Source of the DNA: Verrucomicrobiaceae bacterium
Lineage (GTDB): Bacteria; Verrucomicrobiota; Verrucomicrobiia; Verrucomicrobiales; Verrucomicrobiaceae
Assembly (NCBI GenBank): GCA_027490195.1
Contig: JAIXYN010000008.1
Coordinates: forward strand, 62,001-126,000
Reading direction: 5' to 3'
Length of the DNA: 64,000 nucleotides
Shown piece after piece: positions 1 through 8,390 of this stretch. Made by a program: the position numbers and the translations under genes. The notes below the pieces were generated by a model that worked only from the letters and a program-made list of their open reading frames with translations, had not been told where the DNA came from and made no database searches. How positions within the stretch are numbered: the stretch's first letter is position 1; each line of letters opens with the position of its first letter.

Positions 1-539
1 ACGCGGTTTTGCAGGATGCCATCGACAACGCTCCAGCCGTTATCGGCACCTTCCTTGAGCAGACGCCAGCCGGTGAGGTCCTTGCCATTCAGGAGTTGGA
101 TGGGTGCGCCGTATTTCACCTTCGAGAGATCAGGTGCCGGTGGCACGTCAGCGATGCGCTTGCCGACGAATTCCTGCGCCTTGCCGACTTCTTTGCCTTC
201 TGCATTTTTCTTGGAGGTGGAGAGTTTCAAAGCTTCGCCTTCTGCTTTCGCGGTGATCGTTTCGATGGTCGCCAGCTTGCCTTCTTTATTTTTTTGCTCG
301 CGAGTCACGATGAGGGTGTCGCCATCTACCTTGGTGCTGGTGGTCGGCGTCACGCTGCCACCGCCCCAGAGGATGCTGGAGGTAAGAGCGCCGTCTTTGG
401 ACTCAACGCCGAGCCAGCCTGCGCCACCGCCAGGAATGGTGAGCGCCCAGCGGCCGACGAAAGGATTGTCAGCAGCATTAAGAAGGGAGCCGAGACTGAA
501 TACGGCGGCGATGGAGAGGGGGCGAAGCGAGAGCAACAT
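1..539 (-). CDS. Secreted DUF1080-type protein (3-keto-disaccharide hydrolase-like), 3' end outside window
   Basis: The reading frame opens with an ATG at 539 on the minus strand and is still open at the window edge, so only about 179 N-terminal residues are visible. A signal peptide of about 22 residues (MLLSLRPLSIAAVFSLGSLL, then NAADN) is followed by a short beta-rich segment beginning FVGRWALTIPGGGAGWLGV. From about residue 148 comes LLNGKDLTGW, the characteristic opening of the DUF1080 / 3-keto-disaccharide hydrolase fold, a concanavalin-like domain abundant in Verrucomicrobiota and Planctomycetota. The family acts outside the cytoplasm on sugar derivatives. The exact substrate cannot be read from this fragment. 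The next gene (584..1588) lies upstream on the same strand with a 44 bp gap, so the two are probably co-transcribed. Confidence 0.8.
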   Translation of the reverse strand, partial: MLLSLRPLSIAAVFSLGSLLNAADNPFVGRWALTIPGGGAGWLGVESKDGALTSSILWGGGSVTPTTSTKVDGDTLIVTREQKNKEGKLATIETITAKAEGEALKLSTSKKNAEGKEVGKAQEFVGKRIADVPPAPDLSKVKYGAPIQLLNGKDLTGWRLLKEGADNGWSVVDGILQNR

Positions 540-583
540 AAGTAAGCAGGTTGGAGGATTGGGTCGGACGTGATTTAACGGGA

Positions 584-1588
584 TTATTTGCGCTGATCCT
601 TCACACAGTCGGGATCGGCGGGTGTTGGGGTACCGGTTTTATCGACCGGATGATTGAAGAGATACTGCCAGACGGCTTCATGGATGTATTTGCCATCCTT
701 GTCCTTCACCGCCGCGCCACCGGGCATCACGGAACTGTGCGCGCGTTTGTCGTCGCCTTTCACATCGGCATTGGTGATGAGACGGCGGGTGTTTTGAAAT
801 GGTGGGGCGCTGATGTCCACATCCACAATGGGGCCGAACTGATTCAGTCCCATCATCTCCCAGGAGCGACAGTAGTGATCGGCAGACCAGCCGCCATCAA
901 GGACGTGGCTGAAGCCGAAGATGCGGTTGGCCGGCGTTGCGGAGGGAAGAGACTGCCAGGTTTCGAAGTTGTCACGCGGACCGCATAAGCAGACGACGCG
1001 ATCCACTTTCTGATGTTTCGCAAAGCGGGCCGAAGTGGTGGCGCCATGGGATGCACCTGAAAGGATCACCTTGTCCCAACGGAGACCTTTGCCGTCTTCG
1101 CTGATGAACTGGCCCCATTTGCCCTCGGGATGTTCTTTGGCAAGCCACTTCACAAACTGAAAGGAGCGCTCCATGATGCCATCCGGCTGCGGAATGGTGA
1201 CGAGGTCGCTGTGGTCATCGCCAGTTGAGGCTTCGAGGCGGATGTCGCCGAGTGTTTTGCCGTCATTAAGACGCGCCGGAGGGATGATGCCGAACCACTT
1301 GTTGGCGTAGTGCACCTGGATGGCGTGCAGGCCGTAGCTGTTGAGGCGCTCGAACAAAGGGGCGCTGTGGCCCATGAGCCAGATCACGAGCTTGCCCTGT
1401 GGCTTGACCTTCACATCGACACTCGCGTTTTGGAGGTCCTGTGGCTTGCCTTTTTTATCGGTGAAGACGAAATCGATTTCCGGATGCTCCTTGGCGCGCG
1501 GGTCGATTTCGCTGGCGCGTTTAGAGATGGTGGGTGCGGCATTGAGGCTGACGGATAAAGCCAGCAGGCAGGTGAGGATGTACTTCAT
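584..1588 (-). CDS. Secreted alpha/beta-hydrolase
   Basis: 334 residues from the ATG at 1588. A longer in-frame start at 1756 would extend into the end of the upstream pheA gene and place non-signal sequence before the obvious signal peptide MKYILTCLLALSVSLNA, so the shorter start was chosen. The nucleophile elbow GASHG (residues 178-182, Ser180) lies in a hydrolase-like context (KVILSGASHGATTSARFA), followed by VDRVVCLCGPRD as expected for the next strand. This indicates a secreted serine hydrolase or esterase acting in the periplasm. The substrate is not evident. It lies between a DUF1080-type protein downstream and pheA upstream on the same strand. Fold assignment is good; enzyme activity is inferred. 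Confidence 0.8.
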   Translation of the reverse strand: MKYILTCLLALSVSLNAAPTISKRASEIDPRAKEHPEIDFVFTDKKGKPQDLQNASVDVKVKPQGKLVIWLMGHSAPLFERLNSYGLHAIQVHYANKWFGIIPPARLNDGKTLGDIRLEASTGDDHSDLVTIPQPDGIMERSFQFVKWLAKEHPEGKWGQFISEDGKGLRWDKVILSGASHGATTSARFAKHQKVDRVVCLCGPRDNFETWQSLPSATPANRIFGFSHVLDGGWSADHYCRSWEMMGLNQFGPIVDVDISAPPFQNTRRLITNADVKGDDKRAHSSVMPGGAAVKDKDGKYIHEAVWQYLFNHPVDKTGTPTPADPDCVKDQRK

Positions 1589-1634
1589 AGGATGGTTGTT
1601 GGATCTGTTTCCAGAGGGGCCAGGAATGGCCCCG

Positions 1635-2468
1635 TTACGATTCAAAGCGCAGGTCGGCGGAGTAAGAGCCCACGCTGCGGATCGTCGCGCCATCGGCACG
1701 CGTTTGATTGAGGGCCTTTTGCACGCGCGGATCGGCGGTGGAGCCTTCGATCTCAATGTAGAAGCGGTACTTGTTCGGCTGACCGCGGATGGGGCGTGAT
1801 TCGAGGCGCTTCATGTTGATGTCGTTCTCGCTCAGTGGGGTGAGAAAACGGCAGAGGCTGCCGGAGCGGTCGGGGAGCTCGACGATGAGCGCGGTGCGAT
1901 TGTGTTCGAGTCCGGGTGTGTTGGCCGCGTGCCCGATGAGATAGAACTGCGTGATGTTTGGCACCTCGCCTGCAATGGGGAAATGTAGGATCTGTAGGCC
2001 ATGGCGCTCTGCGTTTTGGCGTGGGCCGATGGCGGCGGCACCGGGTGTGGCGACGGCTTTTTCGGCGGCTTTCGCGGTGCTGGGCTCCACCACGCGCTTT
2101 ACGTCGGGATAGTTGGCCTTGAGCCATTCATCGCCATGATAGAAGGGCATCGCGTGGGAATGAATGGAAGTGACGGACTCCCCTGCCCTGCCGAGCAGCG
2201 CGAGTTTCACATCCAGCGTGAGTTCTTCGAGAATGGACAAGGTGCTGCGGGTGTCCACCAGACGATCCACGGTGTCGATGATAAAGCCGCCGGAGGAGTT
2301 TTCGATGGGCACGATGCCGAGAGCGTCCGGATTGGTGGCGAGGAACTCGAACACATCGCCCACGTTGTCGCGCAGGCTGACCGCCGCGCCGGGGAAACGC
2401 ATCTGCGTGATCAGATGCGAAAAACTGCCCTCTGGACCGAGGCAGGCGATGGTTGGCGGTGGATTCAT
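1635..2468 (-). CDS. pheA: Prephenate dehydratase
   Basis: 277 residues. Converts prephenate to phenylpyruvate in phenylalanine biosynthesis, in the cytoplasm. The N-terminal dehydratase half shows ACLGPEGSFSH (8-18) and VPIENSSGG (53-61). The C-terminal ACT regulatory domain (about 193-270) carries GSL (203-205) and ESRP (223-226), the phenylalanine-binding region in relatives. There is no chorismate mutase domain. One oddity: the usually conserved TRF catalytic motif reads TQF here (NITQF, 171-175). Start: the ATG at 2468 gives a normal family N-terminus; an in-frame upstream start at 2531 adds an unlikely segment. It is divergent from pbpC, leaving about 83 bp for both promoters. Confidence 0.92.
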   Translation of the reverse strand: MNPPPTIACLGPEGSFSHLITQMRFPGAAVSLRDNVGDVFEFLATNPDALGIVPIENSSGGFIIDTVDRLVDTRSTLSILEELTLDVKLALLGRAGESVTSIHSHAMPFYHGDEWLKANYPDVKRVVEPSTAKAAEKAVATPGAAAIGPRQNAERHGLQILHFPIAGEVPNITQFYLIGHAANTPGLEHNRTALIVELPDRSGSLCRFLTPLSENDINMKRLESRPIRGQPNKYRFYIEIEGSTADPRVQKALNQTRADGATIRSVGSYSADLRFES

Positions 2469-2551
2469 GCGAGCCGTGCATGCTCCGCCGCTGAGGCCTA
2501 TGGTCAAGAACACCGCGCTGGATTTAATCACACCCTCGCGTTCCTTTCCTC

Positions 2552-4807
2552 ATGCGCCGCCGCTGGAAAATAATCCTCACCACCCTGCTTGTGCTGGCGG
2601 CAGGCGGCTGGTGGGGGGTGCCGTGGCTGCTGCCACTGCCGGAGGCGCTGCTGCAAGCGCCGCCATCTTCCACGCTTTATCTCTCCAGCGACGGCACGCC
2701 GCTGCGGCATCTGCTGAACGAGGACGGAACGCGCTCTGCGCCACCGGTGAAATACACTGAGATTCCGCCTGCGCTCGTGCATGCGCTGCTGGCCGCCGAG
2801 GACAAACGCTTCTTTTCGCATGGCGGCATTGATTTGATCGCTGTGGTGCGCGCGGGTTGGGACAATGCACGCAGCGGGCACATCGTTTCCGGTGCTTCGA
2901 CGATTCATCAGCAGCTCATCAAGAACACCACGCCGCAAACGGGCAAACGGACGCTGGGGGTGAAGTTCACTGAAGCACTGCGTGCGCGACGGCTGGCGAT
3001 GTCCTGGAGCCGCGAAGAGGTGCTCGCATCCTATGCGAACCGGGTTTCTTTTGGTAATCTCATGACCGGTGCCGCGACGGCTGCGTCCGGCTACTTCCAC
3101 AAGCCGCTGGGGGATCTCACGCCTGCGGAGTGTGCGCTGCTGGCAGCATTACCGCAGTCTCCCGCGCGACTGAATCCGTTTCGTAATCTGGAGGGCGTGT
3201 TGCCGCGTCAGCGTCGCATTCTGAACAAGATGCATGAACTGCACTGGCTGGATGACGAGCAGCATCGTGTGGCATTGGATCAGAAGATCGTGCTGCAACG
3301 TTTCAGCGGTGGGTTTGCAGCTCCGCATGCGGTGGAGATGCTGCGCGGAGGAGGACATGGAGAAACGATTCGTACGACACTGAATGCCATGCTGCAGCAG
3401 CAGGTGGAGACGAGCATTGCGCAGAGGCTGGAGTCGCTGAAAGGACGTCATGTGACGCATGCGGCGGTGGTGGTGATCGAGAATGCGACGGGGGCGGTGC
3501 TGGCACTGGCTGGTTCGCGCGATTTTTTTGCGCAGGATGGTGGGCAACTTAATGGGGCTTGGGCGGCGCATTCGCCGGGATCGGCGATGAAGCCGTTTAC
3601 TTACCTGCTCGCCTTTGAGCGTGGGGCCACGCCTGCGAGCATTGTTGCGGATCTGCCCATTGAGTTTGCGACGACTTCAGGGACCTATCGGCCTGAAAAT
3701 TTCTCACTGCGGAGCTATGGGCCGATGACGTATCGCTATGCGCTCGGCAATTCGCTCAACATCTCTGCGGTGCGCGTGCTGGATTCCATTGGCGGGGCCG
3801 AGACGCTGCTGACGAAGCTGCGTGACCTTGGCATGAGCACGCTGAACGAGGACGCCGCGCACTATGGACTGGGCCTCACGATTGGGAATGCCTCGGTGCG
3901 CTTGGTTGAACTCGCGAATGCGTATGCGTGTCTCGCGCGTCTGGGGCTGTTCAAGCCGTGGACGCTGCTGCAGGATGATCGAGCTGCTGAAGAGCGGCGG
4001 CTTTTGGGAGAGAATGAAAGCTGGCTGATCGCGGATATTTTGAGTGACAATCAGGCACGTGAGATGGCTTTTGGGGGCTGGTCGGTGCTACGGCTGCCAT
4101 TTAGGTGTGCGGTGAAAACGGGCACCAGTTCCACCTTTCGCGACAACTGGACGGTGGGCTACACGCCAGAATTTACGGTGGGAGTATGGGTGGGCAATTT
4201 CGACAACACGCCGATGCAGGATGTCAGCGGTGTCACCGGCGCAGGGCCGATTTTCCGCGATGTGATGCTGCACCTGCATGAGAAACATCCTGCCACGTGG
4301 TTTGCGATACCGAAGGGCATTGTGCGGGCGCGCATTGACCCGCGCACAGGCAAAAGGCTGACACCCCAAACGCCGCCTGCGCGGGTGAGTCGCGAGGAGT
4401 TTTTCGTCGGCGGCAAGCTCCCCGCTGTGGCGCAAGCGGGTGATTATGATGCGCGCGGTCGGGCGATTCTGCCGCGTGACTATGCCGGATGGATTGGCAG
4501 CGGCGCGAACTGGCTGGGGGATTTGGTCACGACGGCGGAGACTGAGGAAAGGCCATTGCTACGGATCACGAATCCGATTCCGGGCACGGTGGTGATTCTT
4601 GATCCTGACATTCGCAACAGTGGCAACCGTTTGCTGCTGCAGGCGGCGGGCGCGGATCATTTGAGCTGGAGCTGCAAGACGCTAGAGCTCAAGAGTGAAG
4701 GTGCCCACAGGTTTGCCATTCTCAAGGCGGGGAGGCATGAGATTGAGGTGAGGGACGAGTCGAGTGGGTTGAGTGCGAGGACGTTTGTGATTGTGCGGGA
4801 GGAGTAG
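2552..4807 (+). CDS. pbpC: Penicillin-binding protein 1C (bifunctional glycosyltransferase/transpeptidase)
   Basis: 751 residues. Polymerises and cross-links peptidoglycan at the outer face of the inner membrane. One N-terminal membrane anchor (about 8-28) is followed by a GT51 glycosyltransferase domain containing AAEDKRFFSHGGID, with the catalytic Glu at 83, and GASTIHQQLIKN (114-125). The transpeptidase has the SxxK motif SAMK (344-347), SLN, and KTGTSS from Lys522. After about residue 600 comes a beta-rich C-terminal domain typical of PBP1C. Length and domain order match the family. It is divergent from pheA and convergent with the DMT transporter gene. All catalytic motifs look intact. 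Confidence 0.93.
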   Translation: MRRRWKIILTTLLVLAAGGWWGVPWLLPLPEALLQAPPSSTLYLSSDGTPLRHLLNEDGTRSAPPVKYTEIPPALVHALLAAEDKRFFSHGGIDLIAVVRAGWDNARSGHIVSGASTIHQQLIKNTTPQTGKRTLGVKFTEALRARRLAMSWSREEVLASYANRVSFGNLMTGAATAASGYFHKPLGDLTPAECALLAALPQSPARLNPFRNLEGVLPRQRRILNKMHELHWLDDEQHRVALDQKIVLQRFSGGFAAPHAVEMLRGGGHGETIRTTLNAMLQQQVETSIAQRLESLKGRHVTHAAVVVIENATGAVLALAGSRDFFAQDGGQLNGAWAAHSPGSAMKPFTYLLAFERGATPASIVADLPIEFATTSGTYRPENFSLRSYGPMTYRYALGNSLNISAVRVLDSIGGAETLLTKLRDLGMSTLNEDAAHYGLGLTIGNASVRLVELANAYACLARLGLFKPWTLLQDDRAAEERRLLGENESWLIADILSDNQAREMAFGGWSVLRLPFRCAVKTGTSSTFRDNWTVGYTPEFTVGVWVGNFDNTPMQDVSGVTGAGPIFRDVMLHLHEKHPATWFAIPKGIVRARIDPRTGKRLTPQTPPARVSREEFFVGGKLPAVAQAGDYDARGRAILPRDYAGWIGSGANWLGDLVTTAETEERPLLRITNPIPGTVVILDPDIRNSGNRLLLQAAGADHLSWSCKTLELKSEGAHRFAILKAGRHEIEVRDESSGLSARTFVIVREE

Positions 4808-4881
4808 GTTTGTGTGTCCTGTGTGCAGTGCTGGCATACCTACGGCATGCGATCTGTAGAAGGTGGTAAGATGCATGTGGT

Positions 4882-4970
4882 CCAGGGGTGGCGCTCGTGC
4901 CTCGCTTACCCCTGGCTACCGGCTGTGATTTGCCTTCGGCTGTCTTCGCTTCGCTACGGCTCTCCGGGAT
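4882..4970. repeat. REP-like intergenic element with strong hairpin
   Basis: In the 210 bp gap between the convergent pbpC and DMT transporter genes, CCAGGGGT (4882-4889) and ACCCCTGG (4908-4915) form an inverted repeat around a short GCG/CGC-containing loop. A stretch rich in CTTCGGCT/CTTCGCTTCGCTACGGCT-type sequence follows. This layout resembles short dispersed intergenic repeats I remember from Planctomycetota and Verrucomicrobiota genomes, which produce spurious ORFs in annotations. Only one copy lies in this window, so repetitiveness is inferred. It may also serve as a bidirectional terminator, although no T-run follows. Confidence 0.4.
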
Positions 4971-5017
4971 CGTGCCAGAGCGCTGGTGAATTTGCTATTC
5001 ATGCAGAAGGTCATCGA

Positions 5018-5914
5018 TCACACCACCACCAGCACGATGGCGCTCATCATGAGCAGGGCGCCGGCCAGACGCCAGCGCATGACCTTGGGGCCGAGGTGCT
5101 GTTCGGCATTCATGAACCAGTGGCCGATCATCCAGACAAGGGCCACGCTGAGGAGGCCGCGTGAGGAATAGACGATGTTGGCCGAGGTGGCTTTTCCAAA
5201 GACGGCGACTGTGCTGACGAAAATGATGCTCTGGGTGCCGAGCAAGGCGGCTCCGCCAGCGAGCCATGGCCAGGCCTGCGGGCGAATGGCGCTGAGCGGT
5301 GCGGAAAAACGAAAGATGAGGCCGAAGGAAAGCAGAGCATTGATCCAGAAAATGCAGGGCAGCAGGCGACCGATGCCAAAATAGGGCCCCCACTTTTGGA
5401 CGAGCACATCAAACACGGCAAAGGCCACCGCACCGACACCGCCCGCTACGAAGGTGATGAGCAGATTGCGCGGCGGCTGAGCGGCATCTTTGCGGTTGAG
5501 GAAGGTGATGCCCAGCACACTCAGAAAGGCGGCGATCCAGAGCTTTGCCCCCACGGCTTCGCCAATGAGCAGCGGGGTGAAGAAAGCGACGAGGATGACC
5601 TTTAGCCCGAAGACGGGTACTGCGACGGAGACATCTCCTTTCTCCAGCGCCAAAAACTGCGAAATCTGACCGACGAAAAGGCACATGGCGATGACCCCGG
5701 GCTTCCAAAGGTCCACTATTTCCAATGGCGGCCCGCCGAGCAGCCAGAGGAAGGAAAAGAGTACCGCGACGATCAAATTTGCGACAAAGGTGGTGCGCCA
5801 TAGGCCGACACCGAGGTCGCTGGAGCGTTTCAGCACGAGGGCACCAAAGGCGTACAAGAGGGCAGCTATGAGCGGAAAAAGCGTGGTGGCGAAGGCTGTG
5901 GACACCCACGCCAT
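5018..5914 (-). CDS. DMT/EamA-like membrane transporter
   Basis: 298 residues from the ATG at 5914. A TTG at 5938 in the same frame would add 8 residues, and neither start has a clear Shine-Dalgarno. About ten hydrophobic segments lie in two homologous halves separated near residue 150, the usual 5+5 layout of the drug/metabolite transporter superfamily. Examples are LFPLIAALLYAFGALVLKRS at the N-terminus and GALLMMSAIVLVVV at the C-terminus. The substrate is unknown. It converges on pbpC and is transcribed away from pfkA, leaving about 110 bp for divergent promoters. Confidence 0.78.
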   Translation of the reverse strand: MAWVSTAFATTLFPLIAALLYAFGALVLKRSSDLGVGLWRTTFVANLIVAVLFSFLWLLGGPPLEIVDLWKPGVIAMCLFVGQISQFLALEKGDVSVAVPVFGLKVILVAFFTPLLIGEAVGAKLWIAAFLSVLGITFLNRKDAAQPPRNLLITFVAGGVGAVAFAVFDVLVQKWGPYFGIGRLLPCIFWINALLSFGLIFRFSAPLSAIRPQAWPWLAGGAALLGTQSIIFVSTVAVFGKATSANIVYSSRGLLSVALVWMIGHWFMNAEQHLGPKVMRWRLAGALLMMSAIVLVVV

Positions 5915-6025
5915 TAACACGCGGGCGCAGGGTAGCAAGCCCGAGGAACTGCACCCCCATCAGCAGCCACTTGCCACGCGCAGAGTGCTCGCTAAGCAGA
6001 GATTCCCCCTTTTTTATTATTTCCC

Positions 6026-7174
6026 ATGAGAGCCACTTTTCCCGAACAATCCGTCGCAGTCCTCTTCAGTGGTGGTGACTCACCCGGCATGAATGCCTTC
6101 TTGCGCGCCATTGTGCGCCTGGGACTGAACCGTGAAAAAATCGCTGTGCTCGGCATTCGAGACGGCTACCGCGGCCTTGTCCGCACGGCACGTGCCGTGA
6201 ATGACGACGCGGACGCCTTGATGCGCTTGAAAAATGACATCGCTACCCACACGGGTCGTGCGGGACTGATCTCCGAACAACTGCACGTCATCCAGATGGA
6301 CCACGCCAGTGTGAGCGGCATCATGGGCAAGGGCGGCACCATCCTCGGCTCTGCGCGCTGCCTGGAATTCCACGAGAAAAAAGTGCGTGAGAGCGTCATC
6401 AAGCTTCTCAAGAGCCTGAATGTGCGCGCGCTGGTCGTCGTCGGCGGGGATGGATCGCTCACGGGTGCCCGGCTGCTGGCTGAAGAAAGCGACCTGCGCG
6501 TCATCGGCATTCCTGCCACCATTGATAACGATCTTCAGTTCACTGACATGGCGCTGGGCGTGGATACAGCGGTCAACACGCTGGTCTGGGCGGTGGATCA
6601 TTTCATCGACACAGCGCGCAGCCACCGCCGCGTGATGGTGCTGGAAACGATGGGCCGTGCGAGCGGTGACCTAGCCCGCATGGCCGGTCTGGCCTCGGGC
6701 GCGGAGATGATCGTCACCCCTGAAGGAGGCCCGCTGAATGAGGAAGCCATGAAGAAGCTCGCGGCCAAGATTGAAGGCGCGATGACGCGCGGACGCGGCC
6801 ATGCCATTGTGCTGGTGGCGGAAGGCGTGGAGTTTGACCCACCCCAGAAGCGCAACCGCGCCTATGTACTGATGGATGCCTTCCAGCAGTACTTCCAGCG
6901 CTCCGGGGCCCCCTTCCCTGATCTTGAAGTGCGGCCTTCCGTTCTCGGCCACTTGCAGCGCGGCGGCCATACGACGCCGCAGGACTGCCTGCTGGCCGCG
7001 CGTTTTGCGGATTGTGCGTGGACAACTATTCAGAAGAGTGACGGCAGCAGCGGTATCACCGCGCTGCGGAAGAATGTCATTGAAATCGTGCCCTATGGCG
7101 AGCCAGACATGCCGGAACGCGCGGCCTTCTCACTTGAGATGGAGAGGCTGCATGATGATTTGAGTTCGTGGTAG
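6026..7174 (+). CDS. pfkA: 6-phosphofructokinase
   Basis: 382 residues. Phosphorylates fructose 6-phosphate in glycolysis. Visible motifs are FSGGDSPGMNA (14-24), GKGGTILGSAR (101-111), GGDGS (140-144), PATIDND (163-169) with the catalytic Asp pair, and LETMGRASGDLA. GGDGS, rather than the GGDD seen in pyrophosphate-dependent enzymes, favours ATP as phosphoryl donor. PATIDND differs slightly from the PGTIDND of E. coli and the PKTIDND of PPi enzymes, so the donor assignment is not absolute. It is about 60 residues longer than E. coli PfkA. It is a stand-alone gene with an A/T-rich stretch just before the ATG, followed by a hairpin and a convergent esterase gene. Confidence 0.93.
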   Translation: MRATFPEQSVAVLFSGGDSPGMNAFLRAIVRLGLNREKIAVLGIRDGYRGLVRTARAVNDDADALMRLKNDIATHTGRAGLISEQLHVIQMDHASVSGIMGKGGTILGSARCLEFHEKKVRESVIKLLKSLNVRALVVVGGDGSLTGARLLAEESDLRVIGIPATIDNDLQFTDMALGVDTAVNTLVWAVDHFIDTARSHRRVMVLETMGRASGDLARMAGLASGAEMIVTPEGGPLNEEAMKKLAAKIEGAMTRGRGHAIVLVAEGVEFDPPQKRNRAYVLMDAFQQYFQRSGAPFPDLEVRPSVLGHLQRGGHTTPQDCLLAARFADCAWTTIQKSDGSSGITALRKNVIEIVPYGEPDMPERAAFSLEMERLHDDLSSW

Positions 7175-7183
7175 TGGAAAGAT

Positions 7184-7214
7184 GGTCAAGATGGGCGGGA
7201 GCGCCCTCTTGGCC
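7184..7214. terminator. Hairpin between convergent pfkA and esterase genes
   Basis: GGTCAAGA, one bulged T, and GGGCG pair with CGCCC, TCTTG and GCC around a GGAG loop, giving a stem of about 13 pairs with one G-T pair. It lies immediately after the pfkA stop and touches the stop codon of the opposing gene, so it could terminate both. There is no T-run, which lowers confidence in intrinsic termination. Confidence 0.45.
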
Positions 7215-8323
7215 TACCGCGCTGGACTTTCATTCTTCACCCAGCGGTCCATCCATTTCACCGTCTTCTCCCACATCGCCGGGAGATACACGTGGCCGAC
7301 GCCGGGGTAGATTGTGTTTTCGAAATGGGATGAGGCATCCGGGCCATGCAGGGCATACACTTGGCTGACGATTTCGCCGATATGCCGCACGCCATCGGTA
7401 GGTGAGCCGCCGTCTTGATCGCCGGTCATGAAGAGCATCGGACGCGGTGCGCCGAGGGCAATGACGGCTTCGGTGTCGAAGTGTTTGAGCATGCCGGGGA
7501 CAAAGTAGTAAATACCGTGTGCTTTGAGCATACCGGCGCGGATCAGTTCTTCGTAGCGTGTCATGCAGCCGACGCAGACGGCGGCACGGGGGCGGTCATC
7601 GAGCGCCATGATCCACCAGCTGCGAGTGGAGCCCATGCTGATGCCGGTGACGCCAATGCGCTGCGCATCGACATCGGTGCGTGAGCAGAGGTAGTCGAGG
7701 GCCGTGAGGTCATCGCGCAGCATCATGCCCCACAGCGTGCGGCCGACCCAGAGATTGAATTTGGCGGCGGTCATCTCGCCTGTGCCGCCTTTCTGCTGGG
7801 GTCCGTCGGGGCCCTGGCCGTTGCGCTCGCCAAAGCAGGGTGCGTCGATGCCGAGGACCACGTAACCGGCTGCTGCCAGCGCGGGACCTGCGGCGATGGG
7901 GGTGGCATTCGTCTGCAGGAGTTCCTGTTTGCCGATGTCATACTGTCCGCCGTGCCAGTGGCAGTAGAGGATGGCTGGAGCTTTGCTTTGTGCCGTGGCA
8001 GTCTTGGGAACAAAGACGTAGCCTTTGACGGTTTCGCCTGCGCCGTTGTCAAACTGGAGGGTCTCCAGGGTGTAGCTGCCTTTGTCTTCGCGGCTGATGA
8101 TTTGGAATGCTGAGGTGGGTGGGCGCGGTGGGAGGTCGCCGAGAAGTTCGTTTAACTTCGCGCGGATTTGTGTCCGCTGCTGCTGCCAGGACTCCAGTGT
8201 GGCAGGCAACATCAAGGGTGGGGCGATTTTTGCCTTCGCCAGCCAAGCATCGGCGACGGCATTGGGTTCGGCGGCGTGCATCGTGGTGAGCAAGAGGGTT
8301 AGGAAGACAACAGTCGTGCGCAT
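7214..8323 (-). CDS. Secreted acetyl-xylan-esterase/dienelactone-hydrolase-like alpha/beta hydrolase
   Basis: 369 residues. A signal peptide (MRTTVVFLTLLLTTMHAAEP) and the nucleophile motif GISMGS (227-232, Ser229) are visible. An acidic candidate follows in FMTGDQDGG and a histidine in YPGVGHVYLP, completing a plausible Ser-Asp-His triad. The CHWHGG segment (121-126) probably forms the oxyanion region. The overall layout resembles the secreted acetyl xylan esterase / peptidase S9-like hydrolases common in polysaccharide-degrading Verrucomicrobiota. Predicted role: periplasmic de-esterification of plant or algal glycans; the substrate is inferred. It is transcribed towards pfkA and is divergent from the secreted protein starting at 8391. 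Confidence 0.82.
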   Translation of the reverse strand: MRTTVVFLTLLLTTMHAAEPNAVADAWLAKAKIAPPLMLPATLESWQQQRTQIRAKLNELLGDLPPRPPTSAFQIISREDKGSYTLETLQFDNGAGETVKGYVFVPKTATAQSKAPAILYCHWHGGQYDIGKQELLQTNATPIAAGPALAAAGYVVLGIDAPCFGERNGQGPDGPQQKGGTGEMTAAKFNLWVGRTLWGMMLRDDLTALDYLCSRTDVDAQRIGVTGISMGSTRSWWIMALDDRPRAAVCVGCMTRYEELIRAGMLKAHGIYYFVPGMLKHFDTEAVIALGAPRPMLFMTGDQDGGSPTDGVRHIGEIVSQVYALHGPDASSHFENTIYPGVGHVYLPAMWEKTVKWMDRWVKNESPAR

Positions 8324-8390
8324 GCGCCGGTTCTATCAGGTTGGGAGTTTTTAAGCAACATGGACGCATCAGTTTCGTTCACAACGCCCC

